DNA of 15,076 bases from CADEGZ01 sp035443705 (GTDB lineage Bacteria; Pseudomonadota; Gammaproteobacteria; UBA6186; Azoamicaceae): positions 1 through 15,076 of the forward strand of contig DAORSV010000039.1 in assembly GCA_035443705.1 (NCBI GenBank), given 5' to 3'. Both the position numbers and the translations under genes were made by a program. This document shows, one piece after another, positions 6,605-14,129 of this stretch. The notes beneath the pieces are model-generated. The model was not told the origin of the DNA and ran no database searches. It was given only the letters and a program-made list of their open reading frames with translations. Numbering within the stretch: the stretch's first letter is position 1; each line of letters opens with the position of its first letter.

Positions 6605-6901
6605 ATGTCTAAAGGCCAAATGTTACAAGACCCATTCCTAAACGCATTGCGTAAAGAGCGGGTACCGGTGTCAATTTATTTAGTAAATGGAATTAAGCTG
6701 CAGGGGCATGTAGAATCTTTCGATCAATTTGTTGTGTTGTTAAAGAACAGCGTTAGCCAAATGGTCTATAAGCATGCGATATCAACGGTTGTTCCGACGC
6801 GTAATGTTAAATTGGCTCACGGTGCACACGCTGACGAAAATGACGAAACCGAAATCGAAGATGAAGAATTTGCGAGCGAAGAAGAGCTGGGGAATATGTA
6901 G
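6605..6901 (+). CDS. hfq: RNA chaperone Hfq
   Basis: Hfq forms a hexameric Sm-fold ring that pairs small RNAs with mRNAs. The 98-residue product shows GQMLQDPFLNALRKERVPVS at the N-terminus (Sm1 region), FDQFVVLLKN in the core and the Sm2 motif MVYKHAIST, whose Y-K-H lies at the proximal RNA site. The C-terminal tail, about 25 residues, is strongly acidic (DENDETEIEDEEFASEEE), as in tails that help release RNA from the ring. An upstream in-frame ATG at 6590 exists, but GGAG (6592-6595) sits 9 nt before the ATG at 6605, and SKGQ is the conserved start. The stop TAG is directly followed by the hflX start codon in the same frame. Confidence 0.97.
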   Translation: MSKGQMLQDPFLNALRKERVPVSIYLVNGIKLQGHVESFDQFVVLLKNSVSQMVYKHAISTVVPTRNVKLAHGAHADENDETEIEDEEFASEEELGNM

Positions 6902-8188
6902 TTGATTGAACGACCAGAAGGAGGTGAACGAGTCGTTTTAGTTCATCTCCATTTGCGAAGTGCACATATCATTTCGGATGCCGAAGAATTTCGGGAACTT
7001 GCACTGGCCGCTGGCGCTGAGATTGTAGAAATTATCACCACCACGCGCGATGCACCAGATGCCAAATTTTGTATTGGCAGTGGTAAAGTGCAAGAATTAG
7101 AAGCCCTTGTTGCTGCACATTCTGTCGAACTCGTCTTGTTTGATCATGCGTTAACGCCTGCACAAGAACGTAATTTGGAACGTGCTTTAAAATGTCGTGT
7201 CATCGATCGCACAGGCCTTATTCTCGATATTTTTGCGCAACGTGCGCGTACTTACGAAGGTAAATTACAAGTTGAGTTGGCTCAGCTTAAGCATCATGCT
7301 TCTCGTTTGGTGCGTGGCTGGACGCATTTAGAGCGACAAAAAGGCGGCATTGGTCTGAGAGGGCCTGGTGAGACCCAGTTAGAAGTTGATCGTCGTTTAA
7401 TTCGAGGGCGTATCAAATATATTCAAGCAAGGTTAGAAAAAGTTCGCAAACAGCGAGATCAGGGACGGCAATCGCGGCAAAAAGCATCATTGCCAACGGT
7501 GTCGTTGGTTGGATATACCAATGTTGGGAAATCAACCTTATTTAATGCATTAACCGGCGCAGACGTATTTGTTGCGGATCAATTATTTGCAACGCTCGAT
7601 CCTATATTGCGTACGATAGAATTGCCTTTTGTGGGTAAGGTGATTTGTGCCGACACCGTTGGCTTTATTCGTCAATTGCCACACGGGTTAGTAGAGGCAT
7701 TTAGGGCAACGCTCGAAGAAACGAAAGATGCTGATCTTTTGCTGCATGTCATCGATAGCCAAGATGAATCGCGTGAGGCGCATATTGCAGATGTTGAAAG
7801 GGTCCTTGAGGAGATTGGAGCTCTGGCGGTGCCGCGCTTAGAAGTTTACAATAAAATTGATTTGGCCAAAGCCTTAATGCCTCAGGTGTTACGAGATGCA
7901 GAAGGGGCTGTTCAACGCGTGTTTATGTCGGCAACAACGAGCGCTGGACTTGGTTTGTTGAAAGAGGCAATCACAGAGCGTTTGGCGTACGAAATGGTGA
8001 GTGGCGAAATAGGTTTGTCATCTAACAAGTCGGAAGTAAGAGCGTTATTATTTGAGATGGGAGCGGTTGTCAGTGAATCCCTCGATACAGAAGGCCATTG
8101 GTGCTTGCGGATTCGAGTTCCGCGACTTAAGTGGGATCAATTGTGTAGACAAGATCCTGAATTAGAAACCTGTTGGCAGAAAACATAA
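6902..8188 (+). CDS. hflX: Ribosome-splitting GTPase HflX
   Basis: HflX binds the 50S subunit and splits stalled or idle ribosomes, and it modulates lysogeny in E. coli. The product, 428 residues, is close to the E. coli 426. The N-terminal domain carries IGSGKVQELE and RTGLILDIFAQRA. A coiled linker with GGIGLRGPGETQLE follows, then the GTPase domain: G1 GYTNVGKS starts at 204, G3 is DTVGFIRQLPHGLVEAFRATLEE, and G4 is NKID. The start is TTG at 6902, immediately after the hfq TAG with no gap. The encoded start (IERPEGGERVVLVH) aligns with E. coli HflX residue 1 onward, so the TTG is well supported. GGGGA about 9 nt upstream may serve as the ribosome binding site, and coupling to hfq is likely. 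Confidence 0.96.
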   Translation: MIERPEGGERVVLVHLHLRSAHIISDAEEFRELALAAGAEIVEIITTTRDAPDAKFCIGSGKVQELEALVAAHSVELVLFDHALTPAQERNLERALKCRVIDRTGLILDIFAQRARTYEGKLQVELAQLKHHASRLVRGWTHLERQKGGIGLRGPGETQLEVDRRLIRGRIKYIQARLEKVRKQRDQGRQSRQKASLPTVSLVGYTNVGKSTLFNALTGADVFVADQLFATLDPILRTIELPFVGKVICADTVGFIRQLPHGLVEAFRATLEETKDADLLLHVIDSQDESREAHIADVERVLEEIGALAVPRLEVYNKIDLAKALMPQVLRDAEGAVQRVFMSATTSAGLGLLKEAITERLAYEMVSGEIGLSSNKSEVRALLFEMGAVVSESLDTEGHWCLRIRVPRLKWDQLCRQDPELETCWQKT

Positions 8189-8211
8189 TCATGGAAATAG
8201 GAAGTGTAAAC

Positions 8212-9387
8212 ATGATCAAAAAGTCTTACCCTATGGCTTGGAATAAACCGGGCGATAAAGATAACAATAATCCCTGGGGTCGAAAAAATGGTGAGCAAGG
8301 TCCGCCTGATCTCGATCAAATTTTTCGACACTTCAATAACAAAATAAAACAGCTATTTAGCGGTAAACCCAGTTCAGGTTTTACGACGAATGGGAGTGGG
8401 CAAGAATTTCAATTTTTTGCGGGTATCGGGCTGCTGGTTATACTGGTTTTGTATATTATAAGTGGCATATATATTGTTGATCCACCTGAACGTGCGGTCG
8501 TTACGCGGTTTGGAAAATATGTGCGCACCGAAGATCCGGGTCCGCATTGGCTTCCTCCGTTAATTGAGTCGAAGGAAGTGGTTAATGTAGAGCAAGTTGC
8601 AACGAGTGATCATAATGGTTTGATGTTAACACGTGATGGTAATATTGTTTCAGTTGGTGTTGCTGTTCAATATCGTGTGGGTGACGATAATGATGATGTA
8701 CGTGCTTATTTGTTTAATGTCGTCAATCCAGTTCGGAGTCTTGATCAATCCGCAGAAAGTGCATTACGCCAGGTATTAGGACAATCTACAATGGATGAGG
8801 TGTTAACCTCAAAACGATCTGAAATTGCGACAGCTATTAAAGAACAAATGATAGAAACACTAAAGAATTATCATACGGGTCTTGCGGTATTAGATGTGGT
8901 TATGCAATTTGCGAAAGCACCTGATGAAGTCCGTGCGGCATTTGATGAAGTGATTAAAGCTTCCGCAGATGAAGAGCGATTAGTCAATCAGGCTCGGGGT
9001 TACGAAAATGAGGTATTGCCCAGAGCGAAAGGTAATGCAGAGCGTTTGCGAAATGAGGCATTGGGTTACAAACAAGAGACCATTTTAATTGCAGAAGGAA
9101 ATGTACAGCGATTTAATTTGGTCTTACCGCAGTATTTAAAAGCGCCTAAAGTTATGCAGACGCGTATGTATTTAGATGCGATGGAACAAATCTTAGATAA
9201 AACCAGCAAAGTCGTTGTCGATTCAGGGCTGGGGAATAATATGATTTATTTACCCTTAGATCGTTTAATAGCGGGTAGTGTTTCTAAGGAACCGGCAAAT
9301 GCAGATGAATCTACCAGTGGTTTCTCGGCGAATAATGCAAAAGAGCAAATGCCCGTGGCGTCGCAATTTAAGGAGAAAAACCCATGA
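8212..9387 (+). CDS. hflK: FtsH-modulating membrane protein HflK
   Basis: HflK and HflC form a large SPFH/prohibitin cage around the FtsH protease in the inner membrane. The product has a Gly/Asn-rich cytoplasmic N-terminus (NNNPWGRKN, GPPDLDQIF), one transmembrane helix at about 68-89, then the SPFH domain (RAVVTRFGKY, PGPHWLPPLIE) and a charged helical C-terminal part. The frame is open to TTG 8173 and ATG 8191. I chose ATG 8212 because AGGAAG (8199-8204) precedes it at good distance. ATG 8233 gives the conserved MAWN start of E. coli HflK but has no ribosome binding site, so the true start is one of these two. The stop overlaps the hflC start (ATGA). Confidence 0.95.
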   Translation: MIKKSYPMAWNKPGDKDNNNPWGRKNGEQGPPDLDQIFRHFNNKIKQLFSGKPSSGFTTNGSGQEFQFFAGIGLLVILVLYIISGIYIVDPPERAVVTRFGKYVRTEDPGPHWLPPLIESKEVVNVEQVATSDHNGLMLTRDGNIVSVGVAVQYRVGDDNDDVRAYLFNVVNPVRSLDQSAESALRQVLGQSTMDEVLTSKRSEIATAIKEQMIETLKNYHTGLAVLDVVMQFAKAPDEVRAAFDEVIKASADEERLVNQARGYENEVLPRAKGNAERLRNEALGYKQETILIAEGNVQRFNLVLPQYLKAPKVMQTRMYLDAMEQILDKTSKVVVDSGLGNNMIYLPLDRLIAGSVSKEPANADESTSGFSANNAKEQMPVASQFKEKNP

Positions 9388-10310
9388 TTAAGTCATTGCG
9401 CTCTGTGTTGATTATTGTTGCCGTTGGTTTGGCATTACTAGGGTTAACAGTCTATACCGTTTATGAGTCCGATCGCGCGATTATTGCGCGATTAGGGGAG
9501 CTCAAAAAAGACGCGGACGGACAAGTAAAAATTTATGGACCAGGACTCCATTGTAAAATTCCGATGATCGATGTCGTACATATTTTTGATATGCGTTTAA
9601 GTATGACAGAAGTGCCCTCCGAACGTATCGTGACTAAAGAAAAAGAAGTGTTATTGGTTGATTTGTTTGTGCAATGGCGTATCAGTGATTTTGCGCTGTT
9701 TTATAACACAACGTATGGTATGTCGGATGGATTAGGCGGACGTGATCGGGCAGAGCAATTACTGCGCCAAAATGTGAAAGGTGTTTTGCATTCGGAATTT
9801 GGACAACGCACTTTACAGAATGTGGTTTCTGGTGATCGTAAAGAGTTAATGGAAAAATTAAGAAAACGTGCGAATGATAATGTCACACCCTATGGTATGG
9901 AAATTGTTGATGTGCGTGTTAATCGTGTAGAGTATCCACCAGAAGTGAACGACAAAGTTTTTGCGCGAATGAGCAGTGAGCGTAAACGTGTTGCGGTTGC
10001 ATATCGTGCCAGTGGAGAATCAAAAGCGGCGATTATTCGTGCAGATGCCGACAGAATGGCAAGGGTAATGATTGCGGAAGCGCAAAAAGAATCGGAGCGT
10101 TTGCGTGGAGAAGGTGATGCAAAAGCGGCACAAGTTTATGCGGATAGTTATAATCAGTCGCCCGACTTTTACCGATTTTATAGAAGCCTAGAGGCTTATA
10201 AAAATGTCTTTAGAAATAGAAATGATATTTTTGTTTTAAAGCCTGACGGAGATTTTTTCAAATATTTCCGTAATGCTGGAAATGTGGGGTCGGCAGGCAG
10301 TAGTGAGTAA
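9384..10310 (+). CDS. hflC: FtsH-modulating membrane protein HflC
   Basis: HflC is the partner of HflK in the inner-membrane complex that controls FtsH access to substrates. The 308-residue product begins with a transmembrane helix (about 6-26, VLIIVAVGLALLGLTVYTVY), followed by an SPFH domain (ESDRAIIARLGEL, YGPGLHCKIPMID, VVHIFDMR). The C-terminal helical region contains FARMSSERKRVA and DFYRFYRSLEAYKNVF. It is slightly shorter than the E. coli protein (334). AAGGAG precedes the ATG, which overlaps the hflK stop by 4 nt, so the pair is translationally coupled for equal production. Confidence 0.96.
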   Translation: MIKSLRSVLIIVAVGLALLGLTVYTVYESDRAIIARLGELKKDADGQVKIYGPGLHCKIPMIDVVHIFDMRLSMTEVPSERIVTKEKEVLLVDLFVQWRISDFALFYNTTYGMSDGLGGRDRAEQLLRQNVKGVLHSEFGQRTLQNVVSGDRKELMEKLRKRANDNVTPYGMEIVDVRVNRVEYPPEVNDKVFARMSSERKRVAVAYRASGESKAAIIRADADRMARVMIAEAQKESERLRGEGDAKAAQVYADSYNQSPDFYRFYRSLEAYKNVFRNRNDIFVLKPDGDFFKYFRNAGNVGSAGSSE

Positions 10311-10358
10311 GGGATTGGTAGAGATTTATTTTTTAGCATTTATTAAAGAGTAGAGAAA

Positions 10359-10547
10359 ATGTGGCAAGATTTTTTTGTAGCGATTGCATTGGTGTTAGTC
10401 ATTGAAGGGATGCTCCCTTTTTTAAAGCCAGAGGCTTGGCGAAGAACAATAGGACGTATTGCGGGGCAGCCCAATAACGCACTCAGGCTGATGGGTTTAA
10501 TGAGTATGCTCATGGGCGTTGCGTTATTGTATGCGGTGCGACAATAA
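10359..10547 (+). CDS. DUF2065 (YjeT-like) small membrane protein
   Basis: This 62-residue protein is almost entirely two hydrophobic helices (about 5-22 and 41-59), separated by a short charged turn containing KPEAWRRTIGRIAGQP, the family signature. DUF2065 proteins occur directly after hflC in many gammaproteobacteria, as here; no molecular function is established. The start has a weak GAG-type ribosome binding site. The gene ends 10 nt before the 3' end of the oppositely oriented tRNA gene. In E. coli purA follows; it is missing here. Confidence 0.88.
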   Translation: MWQDFFVAIALVLVIEGMLPFLKPEAWRRTIGRIAGQPNNALRLMGLMSMLMGVALLYAVRQ

Positions 10548-10557
10548 AAAATTTTTA

Positions 10558-10644
10558 TGGTGCCGAGGAGAGGACTTGAACCTCCAAGGAGTTTCCCCCA
10601 CAAGTACCTGAAACTTGCGTGTCTACCAGTTTCACCACCTCGGC
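10558..10644 (-). tRNA. tRNA-Leu (anticodon CAG)
   Basis: Read on the minus strand, this is an 87-nt class II tRNA with encoded CCA (plus 10558-10560). The acceptor stem is GCCGAGG paired with CCTCGGC. The D-arm has the usual GGTAGAC. The anticodon stem CAAGT/ACTTG holds the loop TTCAGGT, giving CAG (plus 10608-10610). A long variable arm follows, and the T-arm is GGAGG-TTCAAGT-CCTCT. The pattern closely matches E. coli tRNA-Leu. It reads CUG codons. It interrupts the hflC-rnr interval on the opposite strand, where E. coli has purA and nsrR. Confidence 0.96.
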
Positions 10645-10663
10645 GAGGCTTATTGAGACCCAA

Positions 10664-10692
10664 AATCTACAGAGACTTTTAGGGGTTGTCAA
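10664..10692 (-). promoter_or_regulatory. Promoter of tRNA-Leu(CAG)
   Basis: On the minus strand, a perfect -35 TTGACA (plus 10687-10692) is followed after 17 bp by TAGATT (plus 10664-10669). A G-rich stretch (TTGGGTC) lies just downstream, where stringently controlled stable-RNA promoters carry a GC-rich discriminator. Transcription would begin about 12 nt before the mature tRNA end. The elements are seen directly; control by ppGpp is inference. Confidence 0.75.
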
Positions 10693-10699
10693 TGTTATA

Positions 10700-10708
10700 T
10701 GTTATGAT
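10700..10708 (+). promoter_or_regulatory. Possible extended -10 promoter of rnr
   Basis: TGTTATGAT is an extended -10 (TG, one base, TATGAT) on the plus strand with no good -35. The start site would fall at or very near the A of the rnr ATG at 10715, implying a leaderless or very short leader. It lies back-to-back with the tRNA promoter. Read-through from hflC is an alternative source of rnr mRNA. Confidence 0.4.
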
Positions 10709-10714
10709 AGAGAT

Positions 10715-13075
10715 ATGAGTAAGAAGACGAGCAAATCAGATCCCCATGCGGCCAGAGAAGCGGCCAAATACGAACGGCCTATTCCCAGCCGCGAATTTAT
10801 AGCTGATCATATCAAACGGCGTGGTCAACCGGCTACCTATGCAGAATTATTGGAAGAATTAAAGCTAGACGATGAAGAGATGCAAGATGCTTTGCATCGT
10901 CGTATTAAAGCCATGATCCGTGACGAACAATTAGAGCGATTAAGGGGAGGCTATTTTTGGCCTGCCGGAAAACGCATTTTAGTCGAAGGTACGGTTGCGA
11001 TTGAAAAGGGTCGACCACCGAAGACATGGGTGATCCCTAACGATGGCAGTAACCGTATATTATTATCTTTGGATGACGCGCACGCTGTTTATATGGGTAA
11101 TCGCGTGATTGTTTCGACAATAGAGGTGAAGGGCGAGCAGCCGAGAGAAGGTAGGTTGGCAGAAATTATTGAACAACAGCGTATTGTTGTGACGGGTCGA
11201 TTTGTACAAGAAGCGGGGTTTTGTCATGTGATCCCACATGGCAAAGAAGTGATTCAAAATATTTTAATACCACAAGGCAAAGAACAAGGTGCAGAAGATG
11301 GCATGATTGTGGTTGTTGCGCTAGAAAGACAATCGACACGTTGGACAGAGCCTTTAGGTCACGTTTTAGAAGTTCTTGGATCTGAAAATACACCGGGTAT
11401 AGAAATTAAGGCAGCGATGCGTGCTTATGGTTTACCACACGTTTGGCCGGAAGCAATATCCAAAGAGACCAGTCAGTTAACAGAAGATGTGCCAAGTTCT
11501 GCCAAGCGCGGTCGTTTAGATCTCCGAGAAATTCCCTTAGTTACGATTGATGGTGAAGATGCCAAAGATTTTGATGATGCTGTTTTTTGCGAAGAAAAAC
11601 GGGACGGTGGTTTTCGCTTAACGGTTGCAATTGCCGATGTCAGCTTTTATGTGCGCCCGGGTACCGCATTGGATGCGGAAGCGGCAGAGCGGGGAACATC
11701 GGTTTATTTTCCCGGACAAGTAATCCCCATGTTACCCGAGATATTATCGAATGGTTTGTGTTCTCTTAAACCCGAAGTTGACCGTTTGTGTATGGTCTGC
11801 ATTATGAGCATTAATAATCAGGGTAAGACGACACGGTATGAATTTCAAGAAGGCATAATGCGTTCTCATGCGCGCTTAACTTATACTAAAGTTGCTGCAT
11901 TATTAGGCGAGGGTAACGAAAAGCTGAAGGAACAATATGTTGCACTCTTACCACATTTACAATCATTGTACAAACTCTATCATATATTAAAAAATGCCCG
12001 TGAAGAACGTGGTGCAATCGATTTTGAAACGGTAGAAACCCGTATTATTTTTGCTAAAGATGGCAAAATCAATAAGATTGAGCCGGTTCAGCGTAATGAT
12101 GCACATCGCTTAATCGAAGAATGTATGTTAAGTGCTAATGTGGCTTGTGCTCGCTTTTTGAAAAAGCATAAGTTGCCGGGGATGTATCGTAATCACGAAG
12201 GCCCACCAGAAGAAAAATTAGCTGATTTAAAAGTGTTTCTCAATGAATTAGGGTTACCTTTGAGTGGGGGGCAAAAACCACAGCCCTTGGATTATGCTGC
12301 ATTGTTACGTTCTATTCAAAAGCGGCCAGATGCAAACATTATTCAAATGGTGTTATTGCGTTCTTTAAGCCAGGCGGTTTATTCCAAAGATAATTTGGGG
12401 CATTTTGGGTTGGCGTATCCAGCTTATTGTCATTTTACGTCTCCCATTCGGCGTTATCCCGATCTATTGGTGCATCGTCAAATTCGAACGGTGTTGCGTG
12501 GGCAATGGACAGAGAAAAAGATTGAGGAAGCGAATACAGACGCATTTCAAGAATCTTTGGTCAAGTTAGGCGATCATAGTTCTATGACAGAAAGGCGTGC
12601 TGATGATGCAACACGAGATGCAGTTCGTTGGTTAAAATGTCAGTATATTCAAAAGCACCTGGGTGAAGAATTTGAGGGAATTATCTCGGGTGTGACACGT
12701 TTTGGATTTTTTGTAGAATTAAAAGATATTTATATTGATGGTTTGGTTCATGTTACAAGCCTACGTAATGATTATTATTACTTTGATCCGATTCATCATC
12801 GCTTGGTCGGCGAACGTTCGGGTATTGAATATAAACTGGGCGGTAGCGTTAAAGTTAAGGTGATAAGAGTTGATATTGATGATCGTAAAATCGATTTTGA
12901 ATTGCTTGAGTCAGAAGCGACGGGTAAAAAACAGAAGCGCTCAAGGTCCGAAAAAGGCGGCAATCACAAACCAGGCGTTGAAAAAAACAGTAAAAACAAA
13001 AAAAATAAAAGCAAAAATAAAAGCAAAAGTAGAAGTCATAAAAATAAAAAAATTACCAAAAAAAGAGCAGATTAA
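10715..13075 (+). CDS. rnr: Ribonuclease R
   Basis: RNase R is a processive 3'-5' exoribonuclease that degrades structured RNA, defective rRNA and tmRNA-tagged messages. The 786-residue product has the standard order: N-terminal helix-turn-helix (from about 16, YERPIPSREFIADHI), two cold-shock domains (about 85-260), the RNB catalytic domain with DGEDAKDFDDA (279-289, metal-binding Asp 279, 285, 287 and 288) and FTSPIRRYPDLLVHR, the S1 domain (about 648-735, GIISGVTRFGFFVEL), and a lysine-rich tail of about 50 residues. The frame is open back to 10619, inside the tRNA gene. I chose ATG 10715 because E. coli RNase R begins at the matching position. There is no clear Shine-Dalgarno. The stop TAA abuts the rlmB ATG. 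Confidence 0.96.
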   Translation: MSKKTSKSDPHAAREAAKYERPIPSREFIADHIKRRGQPATYAELLEELKLDDEEMQDALHRRIKAMIRDEQLERLRGGYFWPAGKRILVEGTVAIEKGRPPKTWVIPNDGSNRILLSLDDAHAVYMGNRVIVSTIEVKGEQPREGRLAEIIEQQRIVVTGRFVQEAGFCHVIPHGKEVIQNILIPQGKEQGAEDGMIVVVALERQSTRWTEPLGHVLEVLGSENTPGIEIKAAMRAYGLPHVWPEAISKETSQLTEDVPSSAKRGRLDLREIPLVTIDGEDAKDFDDAVFCEEKRDGGFRLTVAIADVSFYVRPGTALDAEAAERGTSVYFPGQVIPMLPEILSNGLCSLKPEVDRLCMVCIMSINNQGKTTRYEFQEGIMRSHARLTYTKVAALLGEGNEKLKEQYVALLPHLQSLYKLYHILKNAREERGAIDFETVETRIIFAKDGKINKIEPVQRNDAHRLIEECMLSANVACARFLKKHKLPGMYRNHEGPPEEKLADLKVFLNELGLPLSGGQKPQPLDYAALLRSIQKRPDANIIQMVLLRSLSQAVYSKDNLGHFGLAYPAYCHFTSPIRRYPDLLVHRQIRTVLRGQWTEKKIEEANTDAFQESLVKLGDHSSMTERRADDATRDAVRWLKCQYIQKHLGEEFEGIISGVTRFGFFVELKDIYIDGLVHVTSLRNDYYYFDPIHHRLVGERSGIEYKLGGSVKVKVIRVDIDDRKIDFELLESEATGKKQKRSRSEKGGNHKPGVEKNSKNKKNKSKNKSKSRSHKNKKITKKRAD

Positions 13076-13825
13076 ATGCGTGAAGATTTAATTTATGGGA
13101 TCCATGCGATACAGCATTTGTTGAATTCAAAACCCGAGCAGTTTTTAGAACTGCATATCCAAGATACACACGATAACAAATCGCTTTTATCGCTGGCGTC
13201 GCTGGCAAAAACATTGGGTGTGAATGTAAGTGGCGTTTCTAAAAAACAATTAGATCAATGGTTGCCAGAACGGAATCATCAGGGTGTCGCTGCTAAAGTG
13301 CGTTTGCAGCCGTTATTAACGGAAGATGATTTTTCAACGTTGATAGATGCTTGTGACAAACCGCCGCTGTTTTTAATTTTAGATGGTGTACAAGATCCGC
13401 ATAATTTGGGGGCTTGTTTACGCACAGCAGATGCTGTAGGTGTGACAGCCGTTATTATACCCAAAGATCGCTCTGCGAGCTTAACGCCCGTTGTGCGTAA
13501 GGTTGCGAGTGGTGCTGCCGAAACAGTTCCGGTGGTGCAAGTCACCAATTTGGTTCGCGCGATAGAAATGCTCAAAAAACTCGGTGTTTGGATCATGGGT
13601 ACATCCATGCAAACAACCCAATCTTTGTATCAAGTGGATTTAAAAGGTTCTGTTGCGATTGTGCTCGGTGCAGAAGGCACAGGTCTTCGGCGTTTAACCG
13701 AAGAGCACTGCGATGTCTTAATGCAAATTCCCATGATGGGCGTGGTCGAGAGCTTAAATGTCTCGGTCGCTGCGGGAGTTTGCTTGTATGAAGCAACCCG
13801 GCAGCGACTGAACAAAGTTGATTAA
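13076..13825 (+). CDS. rlmB: 23S rRNA (guanosine-2'-O-)-methyltransferase RlmB
   Basis: RlmB uses S-adenosylmethionine to methylate the 2'-O of G2251 in the peptidyl-transferase P-loop of 23S rRNA. The 249-residue product has an N-terminal RNA-binding domain (about 1-76) and a trefoil-knot SpoU domain. Motif 1 includes N110 and R116 (DPHNLGACLRTADA), motif 2 is VLGAEGTGLR with E200, and motif 3 is SLNVSVAAGVCLYEATRQR with S226 and N228. The ATG immediately follows the rnr TAA with no spacer, so translation is probably coupled. The rnr-rlmB pairing is conserved in gammaproteobacteria. It is the last core gene before the toxin-antitoxin region. Confidence 0.96.
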   Translation: MREDLIYGIHAIQHLLNSKPEQFLELHIQDTHDNKSLLSLASLAKTLGVNVSGVSKKQLDQWLPERNHQGVAAKVRLQPLLTEDDFSTLIDACDKPPLFLILDGVQDPHNLGACLRTADAVGVTAVIIPKDRSASLTPVVRKVASGAAETVPVVQVTNLVRAIEMLKKLGVWIMGTSMQTTQSLYQVDLKGSVAIVLGAEGTGLRRLTEEHCDVLMQIPMMGVVESLNVSVAAGVCLYEATRQRLNKVD

Positions 13826-13944
13826 TTTATGACTATCTCTTTTTTGGTAATTTTAACTGAGACGCTTTAGTATTAAACCCATTTTAAGTCGTTTAACTTT
13901 CTCTTTAATGCGTAAAAACAGCCAATTAGTGCAAATATACTTTA

Positions 13945-13970
13945 ACTAAATATGATATTTAGTGTTTTTT
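13945..13970 (+). terminator. Weak candidate terminator after rlmB
   Basis: ACTAAATAT (13945-13953) and ATATTTAGT (13955-13963) are perfect inverted arms around one G, followed by GTTTTTT. The arrangement resembles an intrinsic terminator, but the stem is AT-rich and lies 120 bp after the rlmB stop. A protein-binding palindrome is an alternative reading. Confidence 0.3.
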
Positions 13971-14010
13971 GTTGTATTTACAGACATTTAGCAGGAGAGA
14001 GAAGGTTTTT

Positions 14011-14056
14011 TAAGTGAACAGAAATACTATTAAAATATAGTTTTGACGTCTACTTA
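14011..14056. repeat. Inverted repeat 1 of the antitoxin control region
   Basis: TAAGTGAAC (14011-14019) and GTCTACTTA (14048-14056) are related 9-bp half-sites in inverted orientation, 37 bp start to start. The first lies upstream of the -35 box, and the second begins at the last base of the -35 and extends into the promoter spacer. The same arrangement recurs exactly 63 bp downstream. Confidence 0.6.
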
Positions 14057-14071
14057 TTAATAAGCTATTCT
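14043..14071 (+). promoter_or_regulatory. Promoter of the AbiEi-type antitoxin operon
   Basis: TTGACG (14043-14048) and TATTCT (14066-14071) are separated by 17 bp: a 5/6 -35 and a 4/6 -10. Transcription would start near 14078, inside the half-site at 14074-14082, leaving about 52 nt before the ATG. Half-sites overlap the -35 edge and spacer as well as the start site, which suits repression by the encoded antitoxin. Confidence 0.65.
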
Positions 14072-14073
14072 AT

Positions 14074-14119
14074 TAAGTAGACAAAAAAGCTAAATTTTTG
14101 TGGTATTAATGTCCACTTA
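14074..14119. repeat. Inverted repeat 2 of the antitoxin control region
   Basis: TAAGTAGAC (14074-14082) and GTCCACTTA (14111-14119) are inverted half-sites, again 37 bp start to start. TAAGTAGAC is also the exact reverse complement of GTCTACTTA at 14048-14056, giving a closer 9-bp-arm palindrome between the two repeats. The last half-site abuts the AAAGGGG ribosome binding site. Confidence 0.6.
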
Positions 14120-14129
14120 AAGGGGAAAT

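Larger units (their letters stand above)
13826..14129. other. 304-bp AT-rich intergenic regulatory region
   Basis: No gene or structural RNA was found here. The left part (13826-13944) is featureless AT-rich sequence. A 19-bp palindrome at 13945-13963 is followed by a T-tract. The right part (14011-14129) holds the promoter, four related operator half-sites and the AAAGGGG ribosome binding site of the antitoxin gene, listed separately. Confidence 0.6.

Noticed and set aside
10619..10714. Extended N-terminus for RNase R starting inside the tRNA gene
   Set aside because: It would begin within tRNA-Leu sequence, and the conserved start of RNase R is at 10715.
12945..13075. Lysine-rich A-run repeats at the end of rnr as a separate repeat element
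   Set aside because: RNase R proteins commonly end in a lysine-rich tail, and the repeats are low-complexity Lys/Asn/Ser codons within the frame.
12870..13091. Alternative 73-codon frame over the rnr tail
   Set aside because: It is a shadow of the rnr C-terminus, and its lysine/isoleucine content follows from the A-rich sequence.
13588..13815. Several small frames inside rlmB on both strands
   Set aside because: All overlap the clear RlmB catalytic motifs in other phases and show no independent signals.
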